Positions 1 to 11,046 are shown, counted from the stretch's first letter. The stretch: DNA of 64,000 nucleotides from Phyto melanocephala (GCA_941918925.1 OW799236.1:86516213-86580212); one strand, 5' to 3'. The notes: a model not told the origin generated them from the sequence alone. Made by a program: numbers and translations.

Positions 1-199
1 ATTTTTAAAAAATTCTTATTTCATTATATGCTGCTGTTTTTGCTCTTAATGTATATTCTCCTAATCTTAAGAATTTCGTCTTTTATTAGTGGTACACATA
101 TGTGCATTTATACAATTTCATTTATATTTTTAGTTTATTATAACATATATATATATATAATATAATAAATGAAAGTTTTCGATCTTTTTAATTTATATA

Positions 200-429
200 A
201 ACAGTTTTTTCTATTGAGCTTGAGTTCTAATTTTATTTTCCAATATTTCGCTACCACATTGGCTAGCTTTTTAAAGGAAAGTTTTTACATTTTTTAACAA
301 TTAACAATTAAAATATTAGAATTGTTAAAAAAAAATTTGTTTTTATTTTTTAATTTTATTTGCCGATATTTCGCTACCACTATTTTTTATTAAGAAAAGT
401 GATCTCAAGCTCAATAGAAAAAAACTGTT
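200..429. repeat. Fold-back element with 25-bp inverted ends
   Basis: The two ends are inverted copies of one another over about 25 bp (left arm about 200-224, right arm about 404-429, core CTATTGAGCTTGAG, with one extra A in the right-hand run). Inside, the motif ATTTCGCTACCAC occurs twice in the same orientation (about 246 and 369). A piece of the same family, including the sequences around CTTGAGATCACTTTT and TATCGCTACCA, recurs at 24638-24724. No coding potential is seen. The structure is that of a small non-autonomous DNA element. The family is not identified and no target duplication was established. Confidence 0.6.
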
Positions 430-1948
430 CAAATATATATAATATATACCACCTAAAAACATAAAATTATTTAAGCCTTTTATAAATCTGTTAATTGTTA
501 TGACTAACCGTTAAAATACTTTAAAACACACTCAAATTCATAGAAGCCTTTGCAGGATTGAGGCGTGTGTGAAAAGCTTAAAAAAGAAAACGTAATTTGC
601 AAAAAGTGGCATCATTCTAAAAAAAAAAAATACATTTTTATTTTGTTATATAGAAAAGCTGGTTGGTGTGAAAATCTTAGTATGCTTTTAATAATTTTAT
701 GACTTGCCAATTTTGGAGAGATTAAATGAAAATTAGTATGGAATTGTACTTGGTGTTAAACTAGGATAAGAAATGGCAGCATTGCCATTTTCAAATAAGA
801 TATATTTAAAAAAAAAAAAAAAAAGCGACAGTTTAGTAAGAAAATGCAAGAAGCAGAGTCTGACTTCGGTTATCCGAAAAAAAAATATCTCGAATATTTA
901 CTTATCTTTTTCGGTTATAAGTATAACCATGCATTTATCACAGAAAATAGCTACTCGTACATGCATGAATTGCTACGGTTACGAGTATATTTATTACTTA
1001 TTTTCAAAAATACTCTCTATACATACGTATTATTCGGATATACATGTGCGAAAACAAATTACTTATAAGTATTGGCAAAATACTTATAAGTATTGGCAAA
1101 ATACTTATAAGTATTGCGACATACTTTACAACTTTTGAACAAAAAAACAAGTAAAAAACAAGTAAAAGTGCTTTATTCTGCTCTTTCATTTTTTATCAAA
1201 CAAAAAGAAAATTTGTCAGGGCTGGAACTATTTGTATAGTAAATATATATAACATAATTTATATTGCTTATTAATTTAAATAAGCAACGAGCTAACACAT
1301 AATAATAAAATGTTTTCTTTAAATAAAAATAAATCTACTTATATTTATTATTTATTTTTAGTATTAAGAAACGCAACTGTTATACATGAAATTTGTATGG
1401 CTTATCAACTTTAAAAAAATTATTTTGATATAAAAGCAGAAAAAGATAAGTAAAAATTAAAGAAAATAAAAGTGAAAATTTAGTTGAATTGATACTGGCA
1501 ATAGATATGTATTTAACAATGTATTTTTTATTTTGATTTACTATTTATATAATTACGTATGTATTTACATTGCTTTTTGTTACGAAAAAATCTGTAAGAA
1601 TTTTGACCTTAATTATTGAAAAAAAAACACAAATTTCCAAGGAAAATCCATCATTAAGAAGGTTGCTCTTATACAGGTAGTGATGACAGCCTATCTGACC
1701 CAAATAAATTAATGCCAGAAAAAACCTGTAAATGTTTTTATGTTCTGGACCACATAATGGAACATTCATTGAAACATTTTTAAAACTTTATTTTGAAATC
1801 GAATTTGTGTTCACACAGTGAGATTTGAGAGTATGAATAATTATTACCATAAATTGTATTCAAAGTCATATATTAACCTTTCCATCCCTGCTTTTTATGT
1901 ATAAAAATCTACTTCTCATCGTGAAGTGAGAGGTTCTATTACATCACA
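430..1948. other. A+T-rich stretch, no gene recognised
   Basis: The open frames here are short, rich in Lys/Asn/Ile/Tyr and without recognisable domains. The only structured item is the 21-bp tandem repeat listed at 1061-1122. Nothing else is supported. Confidence 0.5.
1061..1122. repeat. 21-bp tandem repeat, three units
   Basis: Three head-to-tail copies start at 1061, 1082 and 1103. Each contains ACTTATAAGTATTGGCAAAA, and the third diverges at its end. The core ACTTATAAGT is itself palindromic. It is a short minisatellite in non-coding sequence. Confidence 0.85.
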
Positions 1949-2596
1949 AGTGTTGTCAACTTTAAGATTCAAAAAACATCAAAACAGGAAAAAACTTTTG
2001 ATTTTTAAGAATATGCGTAAAGTTTAAAATTTTGAATTTTCGATTTTATTTATTTTATAAAATTATAAATTTCGTTATTAGAACCTTTAGGCCTAAAATA
2101 AGTTTCCATATAATATCATTAATAATAAATTTTAAGTTAAAGTTGTAACTTTAACTTCACAGTTGGTCATATAATCGCTACTTTAAAAATAATTACAGCT
2201 TTTGGTTTTATGCATATCATTATTCTTTTCTTTACTTTTATAAAAAGTTTTGTTTGTTTAACCATAGAAGATATCAGAAACATATATATTTAAATTATAA
2301 CTAATAATAATATAAAATATATAATCTATTTATACAGCTTTTTAAATGTAAGCTAAGGATCTTTATAACAAAGGCATTGTCTATTATTAATTCTTATCAT
2401 TTTTGTTGCGTTGTTTGGTAAGAAATTTACCTTGCAAAAATTGTTCTTTATTTGAATTTAGTATTTTTACTTCGATAAGAAAAAAAATGCACTAAAGAAT
2501 TTGAGAAATCACATCGAGCACTGACTCAAATTTTTTGCGCGACAAAAATTTTAAAAAGCACAAATAATATTGCATAAAGCCAAAGTTGACAACGCT
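1949..2596. repeat. Possible TIR element, GTGTTGTCAACTTT ends
   Basis: AGTGTTGTCAACTTT at the left is matched by AAAGTTGACAACGCT at the right, an inverted repeat of about 14 bp with one mismatch. No 8-bp target duplication is visible. The CAGTGTTGTC motif resembles hAT-type ends and also occurs inside the duplicated element at 4107-5293. The interior is non-coding. The call is tentative. Confidence 0.35.
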
Positions 2597-2645
2597 GAAT
2601 AGGAACACAACAAAGAGAGTGTAATTATTTCTGTAAAATACCTGA

Positions 2646-3040
2646 TACCCAGCAAACAAGAACACAAATATTAAAGTATTATGCCGTGTTATACATTCTA
2701 AGCTAATATTTTAAGCTGTATAACGAGACAAATCAATTTTAAAAGGTTTTAATCAACCACTAAATAGTTATTTATAAGTAAATAAACATAATGCTATTAT
2801 CTGATTATTATTTTCCCGCAGAAAAAAACGATATTCTGTTTTTGTTTTTTGGACAATTAATAAAGAAAAACAAACAAAAACCATATAATTTTTTCTTGAC
2901 GGACTTAAAATATCTAAAAAAAGTTAATAAGAAAAACAATAAACAACAAATATATCTGTTAAAACTAATAAATATATATTAATATAAGATTTTTTTCTTT
3001 TTTATAAATTTAAAATAAATCCCACATGCTCGCTGGGCAT
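2646..3040. repeat. Possible TIR element, TACCCAGC ends
   Basis: TACCCAGCAAACAAG at the left and the inverse of ATGCTCGCTGGGCA at the right agree at most positions. The end motif is the same as that of the clearer element at 26285-26942. The short open frame inside (2791-2982) is Lys/Leu-rich and unrecognised. Confidence 0.25.
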
Positions 3041-3129
3041 TGCTAAAAAAATAACGCATGTCGTTGTATCATCAACCCCTAAATTAAAAATCATAAAAAA
3101 ATGTCTCTGTCCATAATTCATCTAGCAAC

Positions 3130-3852
3130 CAGGGATGCCAGTTTAATTAAACTGGATATTTTTATGGTATACATTTTTTTAATTTTGTAAATTTGTTTGC
3201 TTTGTTATGTTTAAGTTTTTGTAGAACAATATTTTTAGTGGTAAAACACAAAGTTCAAATAATTCGCCAATAAACATTTTAATTAAAAATCATATTTCCA
3301 TTTAAGCGTCTTATTTTTTTATAAAAGTTACATGTTAAATAGTTTATCATATAAACTTGAAACATGAATTTATAGTAGATAACTTTTAATGTCAATGAAA
3401 ATATTTTACAAAATAAAGAAAACAAACGCTGTAAGGAAATATGTAGAAATGCCTTCAATTTTGATATCTTAAGCCATGTATTCTAAATAAAAGTTAAGTC
3501 AGGACATATATTCCAATTATATCAATACTTATATAGGAAATTAATTATGATTCGAATAAATTACCAAAATAGTGGCATATACTTTTGCTTAGTAACACTT
3601 TTCTTTAAATATTGATATAAACAAAACTGTATTTTGGATATTTTTAAATACTAATTAAATAATATATATAAATTATTAATATATTAATTGGTAAATTATA
3701 TTCATTTACTACCATTTGATTATTGTTTTTATTTTTTAAATATAAATGTTAGTATTTAGAAAAATTATGTGCAAAAATTTAAGTTTTTGATAGATTTTAG
3801 TGCATTTTTTTTTGACAAATTTGTTAGGAATAATATTTTTGTGGCATCCCTG
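3130..3852. mobile_element. hAT-type non-autonomous element with 8-bp TSD
   Basis: The ends are CAGGGATGCCA and its inverse TGGCATCCCTG. The element is flanked by perfect 8-bp direct repeats, CTAGCAAC at 3122-3129 and 3853-3860. A CAGGG-type terminus with an 8-bp target duplication is the hallmark of hAT transposons. The 723-bp interior is A+T-rich and holds no transposase frame, so the copy would depend on a transposase supplied elsewhere. The intact target duplication argues for a comparatively young insertion. Confidence 0.85.
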
Positions 3853-4106
3853 CTAGCAACTACGGCTGCTAAGCCGTATACACAAACGATCATAAAAAAA
3901 CAACAAATAAATGTATAACAATAATGTTTATGTATGTGTGCGTTTGTACCATAATGGTTGTGCTGTTTTCATAACCCAAGCAAGTGCATTTTTACTAAAT
4001 CAAAACGCATGCAAAATTTCTACTTGATGCTCTCGCTTGAATTGTAAAAACGGTTACTCATTTTACTCGCTTTTTTTTACGGATAATCGATAACACTTAA
4101 GTACTT

Positions 4107-5293
4107 AACCTACCGTTGCCACATGCAAGTGCAAGTGAAAAAAAACCAATACACTAACACTTTTTTACTAACACAACTACACTTTGACAACCTACGACTC
4201 AGCTTGCGAGGAAATTTTTAAGCAAGTAAAATTTTTACAGTTACGGCAAGTAAAGTGACAAGCCGAAAAACAGTGTTGTCTAATACTGAGTTTTTTGTTA
4301 ACTCAACAATATATCATACAATTGTGGTAAATAATTCAGCTAATTTTTTTAATAAATATGTATATATGTATATGAAGAATATTAAGAAAAAAATATAAAT
4401 ATTCATTTAAAATGTAAGTTTTAATATAAATATCAATATTTAATAAAAAAAATTATATTAAAAAGTTACATGTCTAAAGGTAACGTTCAATAGTGGCTAT
4501 TGACAACACTTAATTACCAATTGAAGCAGCGCCATTTGTTTTAAATTTGTTTGAAGTTTATTTGTTGGCGACATTTTAAAAATGAACTTGCATTGTGCTG
4601 TGTAGACACTCAAAAAATTTTTGTGTTTTTTTTGGCATTTCTCCTGATTTTCGTTAGTAATACGTATACACTACTTGCAAGTAAATACTTGCCTGTGGCA
4701 ACGTAGGGTAACCTACCGTTGCCACATGCAAGTGCAAGTGAAAAAAACCAATACACTAACACTTTTTTACTAACACAACTACACTTTGGCAACCTGCGAC
4801 TCAGCTTGCGAAGAAATTTTTAAGCAAGTAAAATTTTTACAGTTACGGCAAGTAAAGTGACAAGCCGAAAAACAGTGTTGTCTTATACTGAGTTTTTTGT
4901 TAACTCAAAAATATATCATACAATTGTGGTAAATAATTCAGCTAATTTTTTTAATAAATATGTATATGAAGAATATTAAGAAAAAAATATAAATATTCAT
5001 TTAAAATGTAAGTTTTAATATAAATATCAATATTTAATAAAAAAAATTATATTAAAAAGTTACATGTCTAAAGGTAACGTTCAATAGTGGCTATTGACAA
5101 CACTTAATTACCAATTGAAGCAGCGCCATTTGTTTGAAGTTTATTTGTTGACGACATTTTAAAAATGAACTTGCACTGTGCTGTGTAGCCACTCAAAAAA
5201 TTTTTGTGTTTTTTTTGGCATTTCTCCTGATTTTCGTTAGTAATACGTATACACTACTTGCAAGTAAATACTTGCCTGTGGCAACGTAGGGTA
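4107..5293. repeat. Head-to-tail duplicated 0.6-kb TIR element
   Basis: Unit 1 (4107 to about 4708) and unit 2 (about 4709-5293) are nearly identical. They differ mainly by small deletions in unit 2 (an 8-bp TATATGTA-type loss and loss of TTTAAATTTG near 5130). Each unit begins CCTACCGTTGCCACATGCAA and ends with an inverted counterpart (TTGCCTGTGGCAACGTAGGG), so each is a complete element with TIRs. The units share a TAA junction. The left flank is TTAA, compatible with but not proof of a TTAA-specific (piggyBac-like) insertion. No transposase is encoded. Confidence 0.8.
4271..4512. repeat. Inner inverted repeat (CAGTGTTGTC), first copy
   Basis: CAGTGTTGTC near 4271 is answered by GACAACACT near 4503, enclosing about 240 bp. 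The same arrangement recurs in the second unit at about 4874-5107. It may be an older small element that was inserted before the 0.6-kb unit duplicated. No target duplication is visible. Confidence 0.4.
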
Positions 5294-5797
5294 AGTCCAA
5301 TTTGTTGTACTGTGTACAATATAGAGTATTTATGCGAAAAATACTTAGATTTCGGTTACTTGTATATACTTATGCCGAACATCAAACGAGTATGTACGGA
5401 TAGAGTAATTTTTTTAGCTGTAACCGTACGCACTTATACATGTTTTGCTAATAATACTCAATGTATATCCGAAGTTGTAATCGTTGTCATTCCCTGGCAA
5501 GAAGTGTAAATGAATAAGTTTGCAGAAGGTGGTTTCATTTATTTAGTACAATTGCTAATGGTTGTGATGATAAGAATTTTGAAAACCGTTATATGTCTTG
5601 GTATAAATTTACAATTTAAGCGATTAGTCGACAATGTACCATGTATTGTAAGGAAAAAATATATTATCAAAACTTGTCTACATACTTATGTATGTGAGAG
5701 CGCATAGAGAAAGGGACCTAAGGGTAAAAATAAGTTTTGTTCAGGAGAGCCATTTTAATATACTTTTTTTTGTAATTTTTTTTTGTAAACTCAATTT
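5294..5797. other. A+T-rich spacer, no gene recognised
   Basis: Two open frames of 83 and 65 codons lie here. They overlap repeat-derived sequence, lack recognisable domains and have no splice or codon signature I could support. I see nothing further. Confidence 0.45.
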
Positions 5798-6421
5798 ATA
5801 TTATTACAATGGTATGTTTTTTATATGTTTTTTTTTTTTTTACATGTATGTACGTATTTTATATGACATGAATGGTAATACAAACAATTGGTATTGCATG
5901 ACTACACGTTGTGAAGGGTATATAAGATTCGGCACGGCAATATATTAAATAAAAAACAAAAAAAAAAAATTAAAAATATAAAAAAAAAAATTTTGGATCT
6001 AGCCAGTATACACGTTTGTATGTATGTATGTTGTTGTTGTAATGTTGTTTTTGTGAAAAAAAAATCGAGGTGGTCTTGGGTTTCTGCTCATATCTCAGTT
6101 GTTTATGTACCGATGTTTCTGATTTTCAATACCGATCTACTCCCGAATAGTTCTGATATTTTAATACCTCACCCGGTTCCAAGCGATGTCGGGGGGCCTC
6201 AAAAAGTTGATTTCAACATACACACGGACAGACGGTCAGACGGACAGACTGACAGAGTTTAATCGACTCCTATATTCATAAGCTTTCAGGAAATAAATAC
6301 TTTATGGGGTCGGAAATGAAAATTGTAGAAATTTTACACGGAATGACAAACCTATTTATACCCTTGTGCACCACAGGTGAAGGGTATAAAAAAAAATTCA
6401 CCTGTGGTGCACAAGGGTATA
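5798..6421. mobile_element. Family A copy, internally inverted
   Basis: The first part (5798-5939) is the 3' end of a family A element in plus orientation, through GAAGGGTATATAAGATTCGGCACGG. It breaks off in the middle of the terminal hairpin. The second part (about 5994-6390) is the 5' half of family A in minus orientation, including the conserved CATTCCGTGT / CCCCATAAAG block read in reverse. The segment ends in a palindrome: two perfectly complementary 25-bp arms (6357-6381 and 6397-6421) separated by 15 bp. This is a fold-back rearrangement of one or two copies. Confidence 0.75.
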
Positions 6422-6563
6422 TAACCTTATTTATGCTGTGTTTCGACGTAGCAATTTTCATTGCAAAGCATAAGCAAAAACGTCAGCAAAATAACGGAAC
6501 TTTATTGATAAAGTATGTTTATTTTCATTGGGTGGAGAACACGACACAAGTAATCTATCTATC

Positions 6564-6692
6564 TCTATATATAAAAGTGAAACTCTGTGTATGTGTGTTA
6601 GCTATAGACTCCGAAATCGTAAAGCCGATCGGACTTTGACAAGTTGTTGTACACATTCCAGAGAGTGTTTATGGGTGGCAATAAATATTGCT
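6564..6692 (+). mobile_element. Helitron 5' end fragment
   Basis: It starts TCTATATATAAAAGTGAAAC, as does the complete Helitron at 19801. The match continues through the GACTTTGACAAGTTGTT and GAGTGTTTATGGGTGG blocks, then stops. The internal 121-bp repeats and the CTAG 3' end are missing, so this is a 3'-truncated copy. Confidence 0.7.
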
Positions 6693-7634
6693 ACGTGGAG
6701 ACCCCGGGTTAGCGTCTGTAAAGATTTTTACTAAATGTCCTCGCTATGTGTAATAAAATGTAAGACAATCAGTGTTTGTATTTCAATTTAAATCAATTTA
6801 CTACTTTTCGTTCATATGGATGTTGTTGTTTCAATGATTTTTTGTTCGTAGATTTTCATATAAATGTGATAATAAATCTTTCTTTTGCTCTACGCATTTA
6901 ACTGAGTTAATTGACACATAAATTATGTGATGTTCTCTCACCCACAAAATAATAAAAACTAAATTAACTAAATTCTGTTTTTCTCTAATCTTTATGGGGG
7001 AGAAATTATGTCTTGAAAAATTTTTGTGTGTGTAACACGCAGTCTGTGACTTGTGCAACACTTTAGTTGTTACAATATGAAATCTGTGCAAATATTACAC
7101 ACACATATGCACTAGCATTTAATGATACGGGAAATACAATGTTACTATAGAAGTCATGCATTTTGAGGTTTTTTTGTTTTGGGACAAATTGACGATATAA
7201 ATAGGCCAAAATAACTTTGATTGTGAAAAAAAAAGAAAAAAATAGGATACATTTGATTATACGATTTTTATTTAAATAAGGACAATAGTTAGTAACCGAG
7301 GGTGTCCTATATGTCGTATTGCTATACTTTAATAATTATTTTTTTGTATTTTTTTTTTAAGTTTTAAGTCCAGCAATTCCTCAATTATAATATACATATG
7401 TAACAGCTTTTTGTTTTTTAATTTTTAAAAAATATATTTATCATAACCATTACCAAGTAATTATTTAATGAAAAATGCCAAAAATTTTAAATTAAGAAAT
7501 TTGCTAAACACTCACTGAGAGTCTTTTATTTAAGAGGCACATTTTATTCTTATAACTTCTTAGTCGATACGAGGTTTTCTATGAACAAATTTTTCTTTCA
7601 ACTATGTTATTAGCAGTTTCTTTATTTAACTAAT
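6693..7634. other. A+T-rich stretch, no gene recognised
   Basis: I found no recognisable protein, repeat family or inverted repeat. The longest open frame (86 codons, minus, 6831-7091) has no domain that I recognise. Confidence 0.4.
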
Positions 7635-7770
7635 CTGGGGCTCAATTCTCGTTCTGTGAAACTTTGAAATGAAAAAGTTTTTGTATAGCAAAGGGTATGG
7701 TGGCACCATATGATATTACACACAAAAACTTTTCATTTCATAGTTTCATAGTACGAGAATTGATACCCAG
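7635..7770. repeat. MITE family 1, copy a
   Basis: The inverted ends are CTGGGGCTCAATTCTCGTTC at the left and CTGGGTATCAATTCTCGTAC read inwards from the right. The 136-bp interior includes AAAGGGTATGGTGGCACCAT. The same element occurs at 25989-26123. No coding capacity is present. The right edge abuts a Penelope-like fragment. Confidence 0.8.
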
Positions 7771-7781
7771 ATGTTAATAAA

Positions 7782-7924
7782 AAAATATAGAAAATAATTA
7801 TAAACGTAGATAATTGTTAGAAATGTTGCAGATAATTTATATACCAACAACACAAAGAATTAATTATAAAGCAGATACAGATAATGTTGCTCAGAGTTAC
7901 AGACATTTAATACATAAGAAATAA
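7782..7924 (+). pseudogene. Penelope-like element, C-terminal tail of the ORF
   Basis: Plus-strand translation gives ENNYKRR, a stop, LLEMLQ, then a run ending NYKADTDNVAQSYRHLIHKK and a TAA at 7922-7924. The block NYK-x-DTDN-x-AQSYRHL follows the GIY-YIG endonuclease at the extreme C-terminus of Penelope-like retroelement proteins. The copy at 13187-14157 shows the same order (NYKRRYMLEML and later DTQNCAQSYRH). Only the last 40 or so codons remain, so this is a severely truncated relic. Confidence 0.75.
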
Positions 7925-7989
7925 CACTTTGTATACTTATGTATGTATTTATGTTTATATAATTACCGTATTAAGGTTTTAAAATACCA

Positions 7990-8120
7990 GGGGCTTAATT
8001 ACGGCATTCGATATTGATCGAAAATGAGAGAATTCTTATTAAAATCGAATACAAAATGTAAGAAAAACTTTTACGTTCGATTAAAATTTCGATCGATATC
8101 GAATGCTGTAATTCGGCCCC
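7990..8120. repeat. MITE family 2, copy a
   Basis: This is a 131-bp near-palindrome. GGGGCTTAATTACGGCATTC at the left is inverted at the right as GAATGCTGTAATTCGGCCCC, and the arms continue into GATCGAAA-type sequence. It is one of four copies in the window (also 8123, 16291 and 48786) and lies just 2 bp from the next copy. Confidence 0.85.
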
Positions 8121-8122
8121 AT

Positions 8123-8236
8123 GGGGCTAATTACGGCATTCAAACGTGATCGAAATTTGAAAATTCTTATTAGAATCACTATACATAAAGCACAGCGAAC
8201 TCGATCGTTCGAGTAAAATTTCCGTAATTTGGGCGC
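8123..8236. repeat. MITE family 2, copy b
   Basis: It starts GGGGCTAATTACGGCATTCA and shares the internal block CATAAAGCACAGCGAACTCG with copies c and d. The right arm is partly deleted (it ends CCGTAATTTGGGCGC). It lies head to tail with copy a. Confidence 0.75.
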
Positions 8237-8389
8237 AGTATAGCTTTTTGTAAATTATTTTTTTTCTTATTTTAGTATTTTAGTACTATTAATACAATTG
8301 TTTATTACAACAAAATTTTTATCAATATATATATTTATATATATACATTGTTTCATAAGTGTTTAATTTCTGTTTAAATATAATTTTAT

Positions 8390-8655
8390 ATATCGATGCC
8401 TTACTTCCTCAACCTCGTATCTTAAAAAATAAAATTTTTCAGGAGAGAAAAAAAAAACGGTTAAGCTTTTTATACTTCGGTGTTTAGTTAAAAGTTTAAA
8501 TGCAATTATTAAGAAATTGATTGTATTTATGTATATTAGTAGTAATAATACATATACTAATCTTTTTTAGTTGAAGCATAAAACAATCGTTTGATATGAA
8601 AAAGTCAAAACCGTATTTTTTAAGATACGAGGTTGAGGAAGTAAAGCATCGATAT
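8390..8655. repeat. Fold-back element with 42-bp arms
   Basis: The left arm 8390-8431 and right arm 8614-8655 are reverse complements with one mismatch in 42 positions. They enclose a 182-bp non-coding loop. The arms contain CTTCCTCAACCTCGTATC. Such high arm identity suggests a recent or gene-converted inverted repeat. Confidence 0.8.
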
Positions 8656-8670
8656 GTAACATATGTTTAT

Positions 8671-9900
8671 ACTCGCCACCAAAAAAATAGGGGGGGGGTA
8701 TATTCATTTTGTCATTCCGTTTGTAGCACATCGAAATATTCATTTGAGACCTCATAAAGTATATATATTCTGAATCGGGGCTTAATTTTATGACGATCTA
8801 GCTATGTCCGTCCTTCTTTTCGTCTGTTCTTCTGTCCGTCTGTTGAAAGCACGATAGAGGTCGGACCAAAATTTGCCAGAATATTTCCTATACACAAGGT
8901 TTGTTTGGTATTGAAAATGTGCTAAATCGGAATATTAGGAAGAGAGTTATAGCTCGTAATGCAAGAGTAGGTCAAAAACACCATGTCCTTCCAACATTGA
9001 ATAAAATGCAATTGTGCCCCAAGCGCATTAACGTAGAGCCATGAAATTTCGAATGTATATTTCCCAAATAAAAAAATATTATTTAATTAGCTTAAATCTA
9101 TCAGTTAGGAAAGGAGTTATAGATCAAAATGTACGAAAATTTATACCGCACAGTGTATTTTTCGGTATATTCAAAATTTAAAACCTAATAAAACTGACAA
9201 AATTAGATATACGATTATGAAATTTTGCACAGTCTGCTTCTTGGTCAAAGGCTTTGTTTTAACGGAAAATAAATGTGACACGCCCACTTTTACGCCCACC
9301 TCCCATATAATGTTTTACCTCAAATTCATATAATTTCTCTATGAATAAAAATTTTGGAAGAATAAAGGACTCTGTATTGAAATATCTGAGTGGAGTTTAT
9401 TGGCAGAGACTATTTCGATATGCATACCATAACGATGTTCTTTCACTTTCACTGCTAATGAAATTTAAAAGCTCATAAGACCGACAAAATTAGAGGTATG
9501 ATGATGAAATGTATCACATATAGCTTTCGAGTCAATGTCATTGTTATGCCGGAAAATTTAGGTGACACTTCCTCTTTAACGCCTACCTGCCATATAACTA
9601 TGGACAGAGTTTTTGGAAGAATAAATGACTATATTAAAATATCTGTTTTATTTATTAGCAGAAACAATATTGACACGTCTACTTTAACGCCCATTTTCAT
9701 TGAAGGACTAAATTTACGAAAACATTTTACTAGCATATCGAAGTTATACAAAGAAAGTGATACATATTTTAGTATAAAGAGATTATTCCGTAGCGATTAC
9801 TGTTAATAACAAAATAATACATTTTGTGCTATAAAAGTACACAAAATTGGTGGTGGGTATCTAAAATTCGGCATAACCGAATATAGTGCTCTTACTTGTT
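8671..9900 (+). mobile_element. Family B interspersed repeat (B1)
   Basis: The 5' stem-loop is based on ACTCGCCACCA and its complement. It is followed by the conserved CATTTTGTCATTCCGTTTGT, TAAAGTATATATATTCTGAA and CTATGTCCGTCC blocks. Two internal repeats about 288 bp apart carry ACGCCCACCTCCCATATAA. The end is TTGGTGGTGGGTAT followed by a degraded tail hairpin (GGCATAACCGAA) and TAGTGCTCTTACTTGTT. The 102-codon frame at 9498-9806 is not conserved as protein between copies. Confidence 0.8.
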
Positions 9901-10274
9901 ATGTTAACGAATACACAATAATTTATATAATTCTTGTTAATACTTTTATGTATTATGGAATTTTTTGTTATACAATTTTTCTTTTATTACACATATTCTT
10001 GACAACCATTGGTCATAATCGGACGAATACATATTTTGTTTAGATCTTCGATTAATTAAGGGGTTAAGGGCAGGAATAAAAGTTTTTTGTCAAGGATTAT
10101 TCCAAAATATTAAATATCGTCCTTCAATGGGATAATGGTTTAAACAATTTGTTATATGGAAATATAATCGTTTGAGTTTTATCGTCGCTCACATTAATTT
10201 TTGATTTGCAATAATGTATATAATTCTTGTTAATACTTTTATAAATTATGGAATTTTTTGTTATACAATTTTTT
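9901..10274. repeat. Duplicated flank around a family A insertion
   Basis: About 90 bp at 9909-9999 (core ATATAATTCTTGTTAATACT through ATTACACATA) is repeated at 10207-10272. In that second copy it is interrupted by the family A element and resumes at 11047 with TTTTATTACACATA. The first copy therefore acts as an empty site. The sequence between the two copies is unremarkable. Confidence 0.75.
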
Positions 10275-11046
10275 TATACCCTTCACACAGTGAAAAAGGG
10301 TATATATAGGTTTGTCATTCCGTGTGAAATTTCTACAATTTTCATTTCCGACCCCATAAAGTATATATTTTCTGAAAGCTTATGAATAGGGAAGTCGATT
10401 AAGCCCTGTCAGTCTGTCCGTCTGACCGTCTGTCCGTGTGTATGTTGAAATCAACTTTTTGAAGCCCCCCGACATAGGTTGGACCCGGGTAAGGTATTAA
10501 AATATCAGAAATATTCGGGAGTAGATCGCTATTGAAAATCAGAAACATCGGTACATAAACAACTGAGATATGAGCAAAAACCCACGACCACCTCGATTTT
10601 CTTTTCACAAAAACAACATTACAACAAAAACATACATACATACAAACGTGTATACTGGTTAGGGAAAACGTGGCATCGAGGCCCAGCTGAGCCAAAAAAA
10701 TTTTTTTTTTAATTTTTTTTTTATTTTTTTTTTAATTTTTTTTTTATTTTTTTATTATTTTTTATTTAATATATTATATATATTTTTATTATTATTTTTT
10801 TTTAATTTTTTTTTTTTTTTAATTTTTTTTTATTTTTTTTTTTGTTTTGTATATATTATATATGTATATAATATTTTTTTTTTTTTTTTAATTTTTTTTT
10901 AAAATTTTTTTTTTTTTTAATTTTTTTTTTATTTTTTTTTTTTTTGTTTTTTTTAACATACATACGTGAATTTACTGCTATTGCATGACTACACGTTGTG
11001 AAGGGTATATAAGATTCGGCACGGCCGAATATAGCGCTTTTACTTG
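10275..11046 (+). mobile_element. Family A interspersed repeat (A1), complete
   Basis: The head is TATACCCTTCACACAGTG...AAGGGTATA, a stem-loop. The conserved CATTCCGTGTGAAATTTCTA and CCGACCCCATAAAGTATATA blocks follow, then alternating CTGTC/CGTC runs. The 3' half is an extreme poly-T tract region (about 10697-10950). The end is GTTGTGAAGGGTATATAAGA, then the hairpin TTCGGC-ACG-GCCGAA and TATAGCGCTTTTACTTG. It lies inside the duplicated flank described at 9901-10274. It does not code for protein. The low-complexity frame KKKNKKKIKK on the minus strand is the T-tract. Confidence 0.85.

Noticed and set aside
1061..1122. Considered as a CRISPR-like direct repeat
   Set aside because: The three 21-bp units are contiguous without spacers, and the host is a eukaryote. 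It is a simple tandem repeat.
9498..9806. A 102-codon frame conserved between family B copies (also 43577-43789)
   Set aside because: The shared residues follow from nucleotide similarity of the repeat. The copies differ by frameshifts and stops and there is no recognisable domain, so it is not treated as a protein-coding gene.
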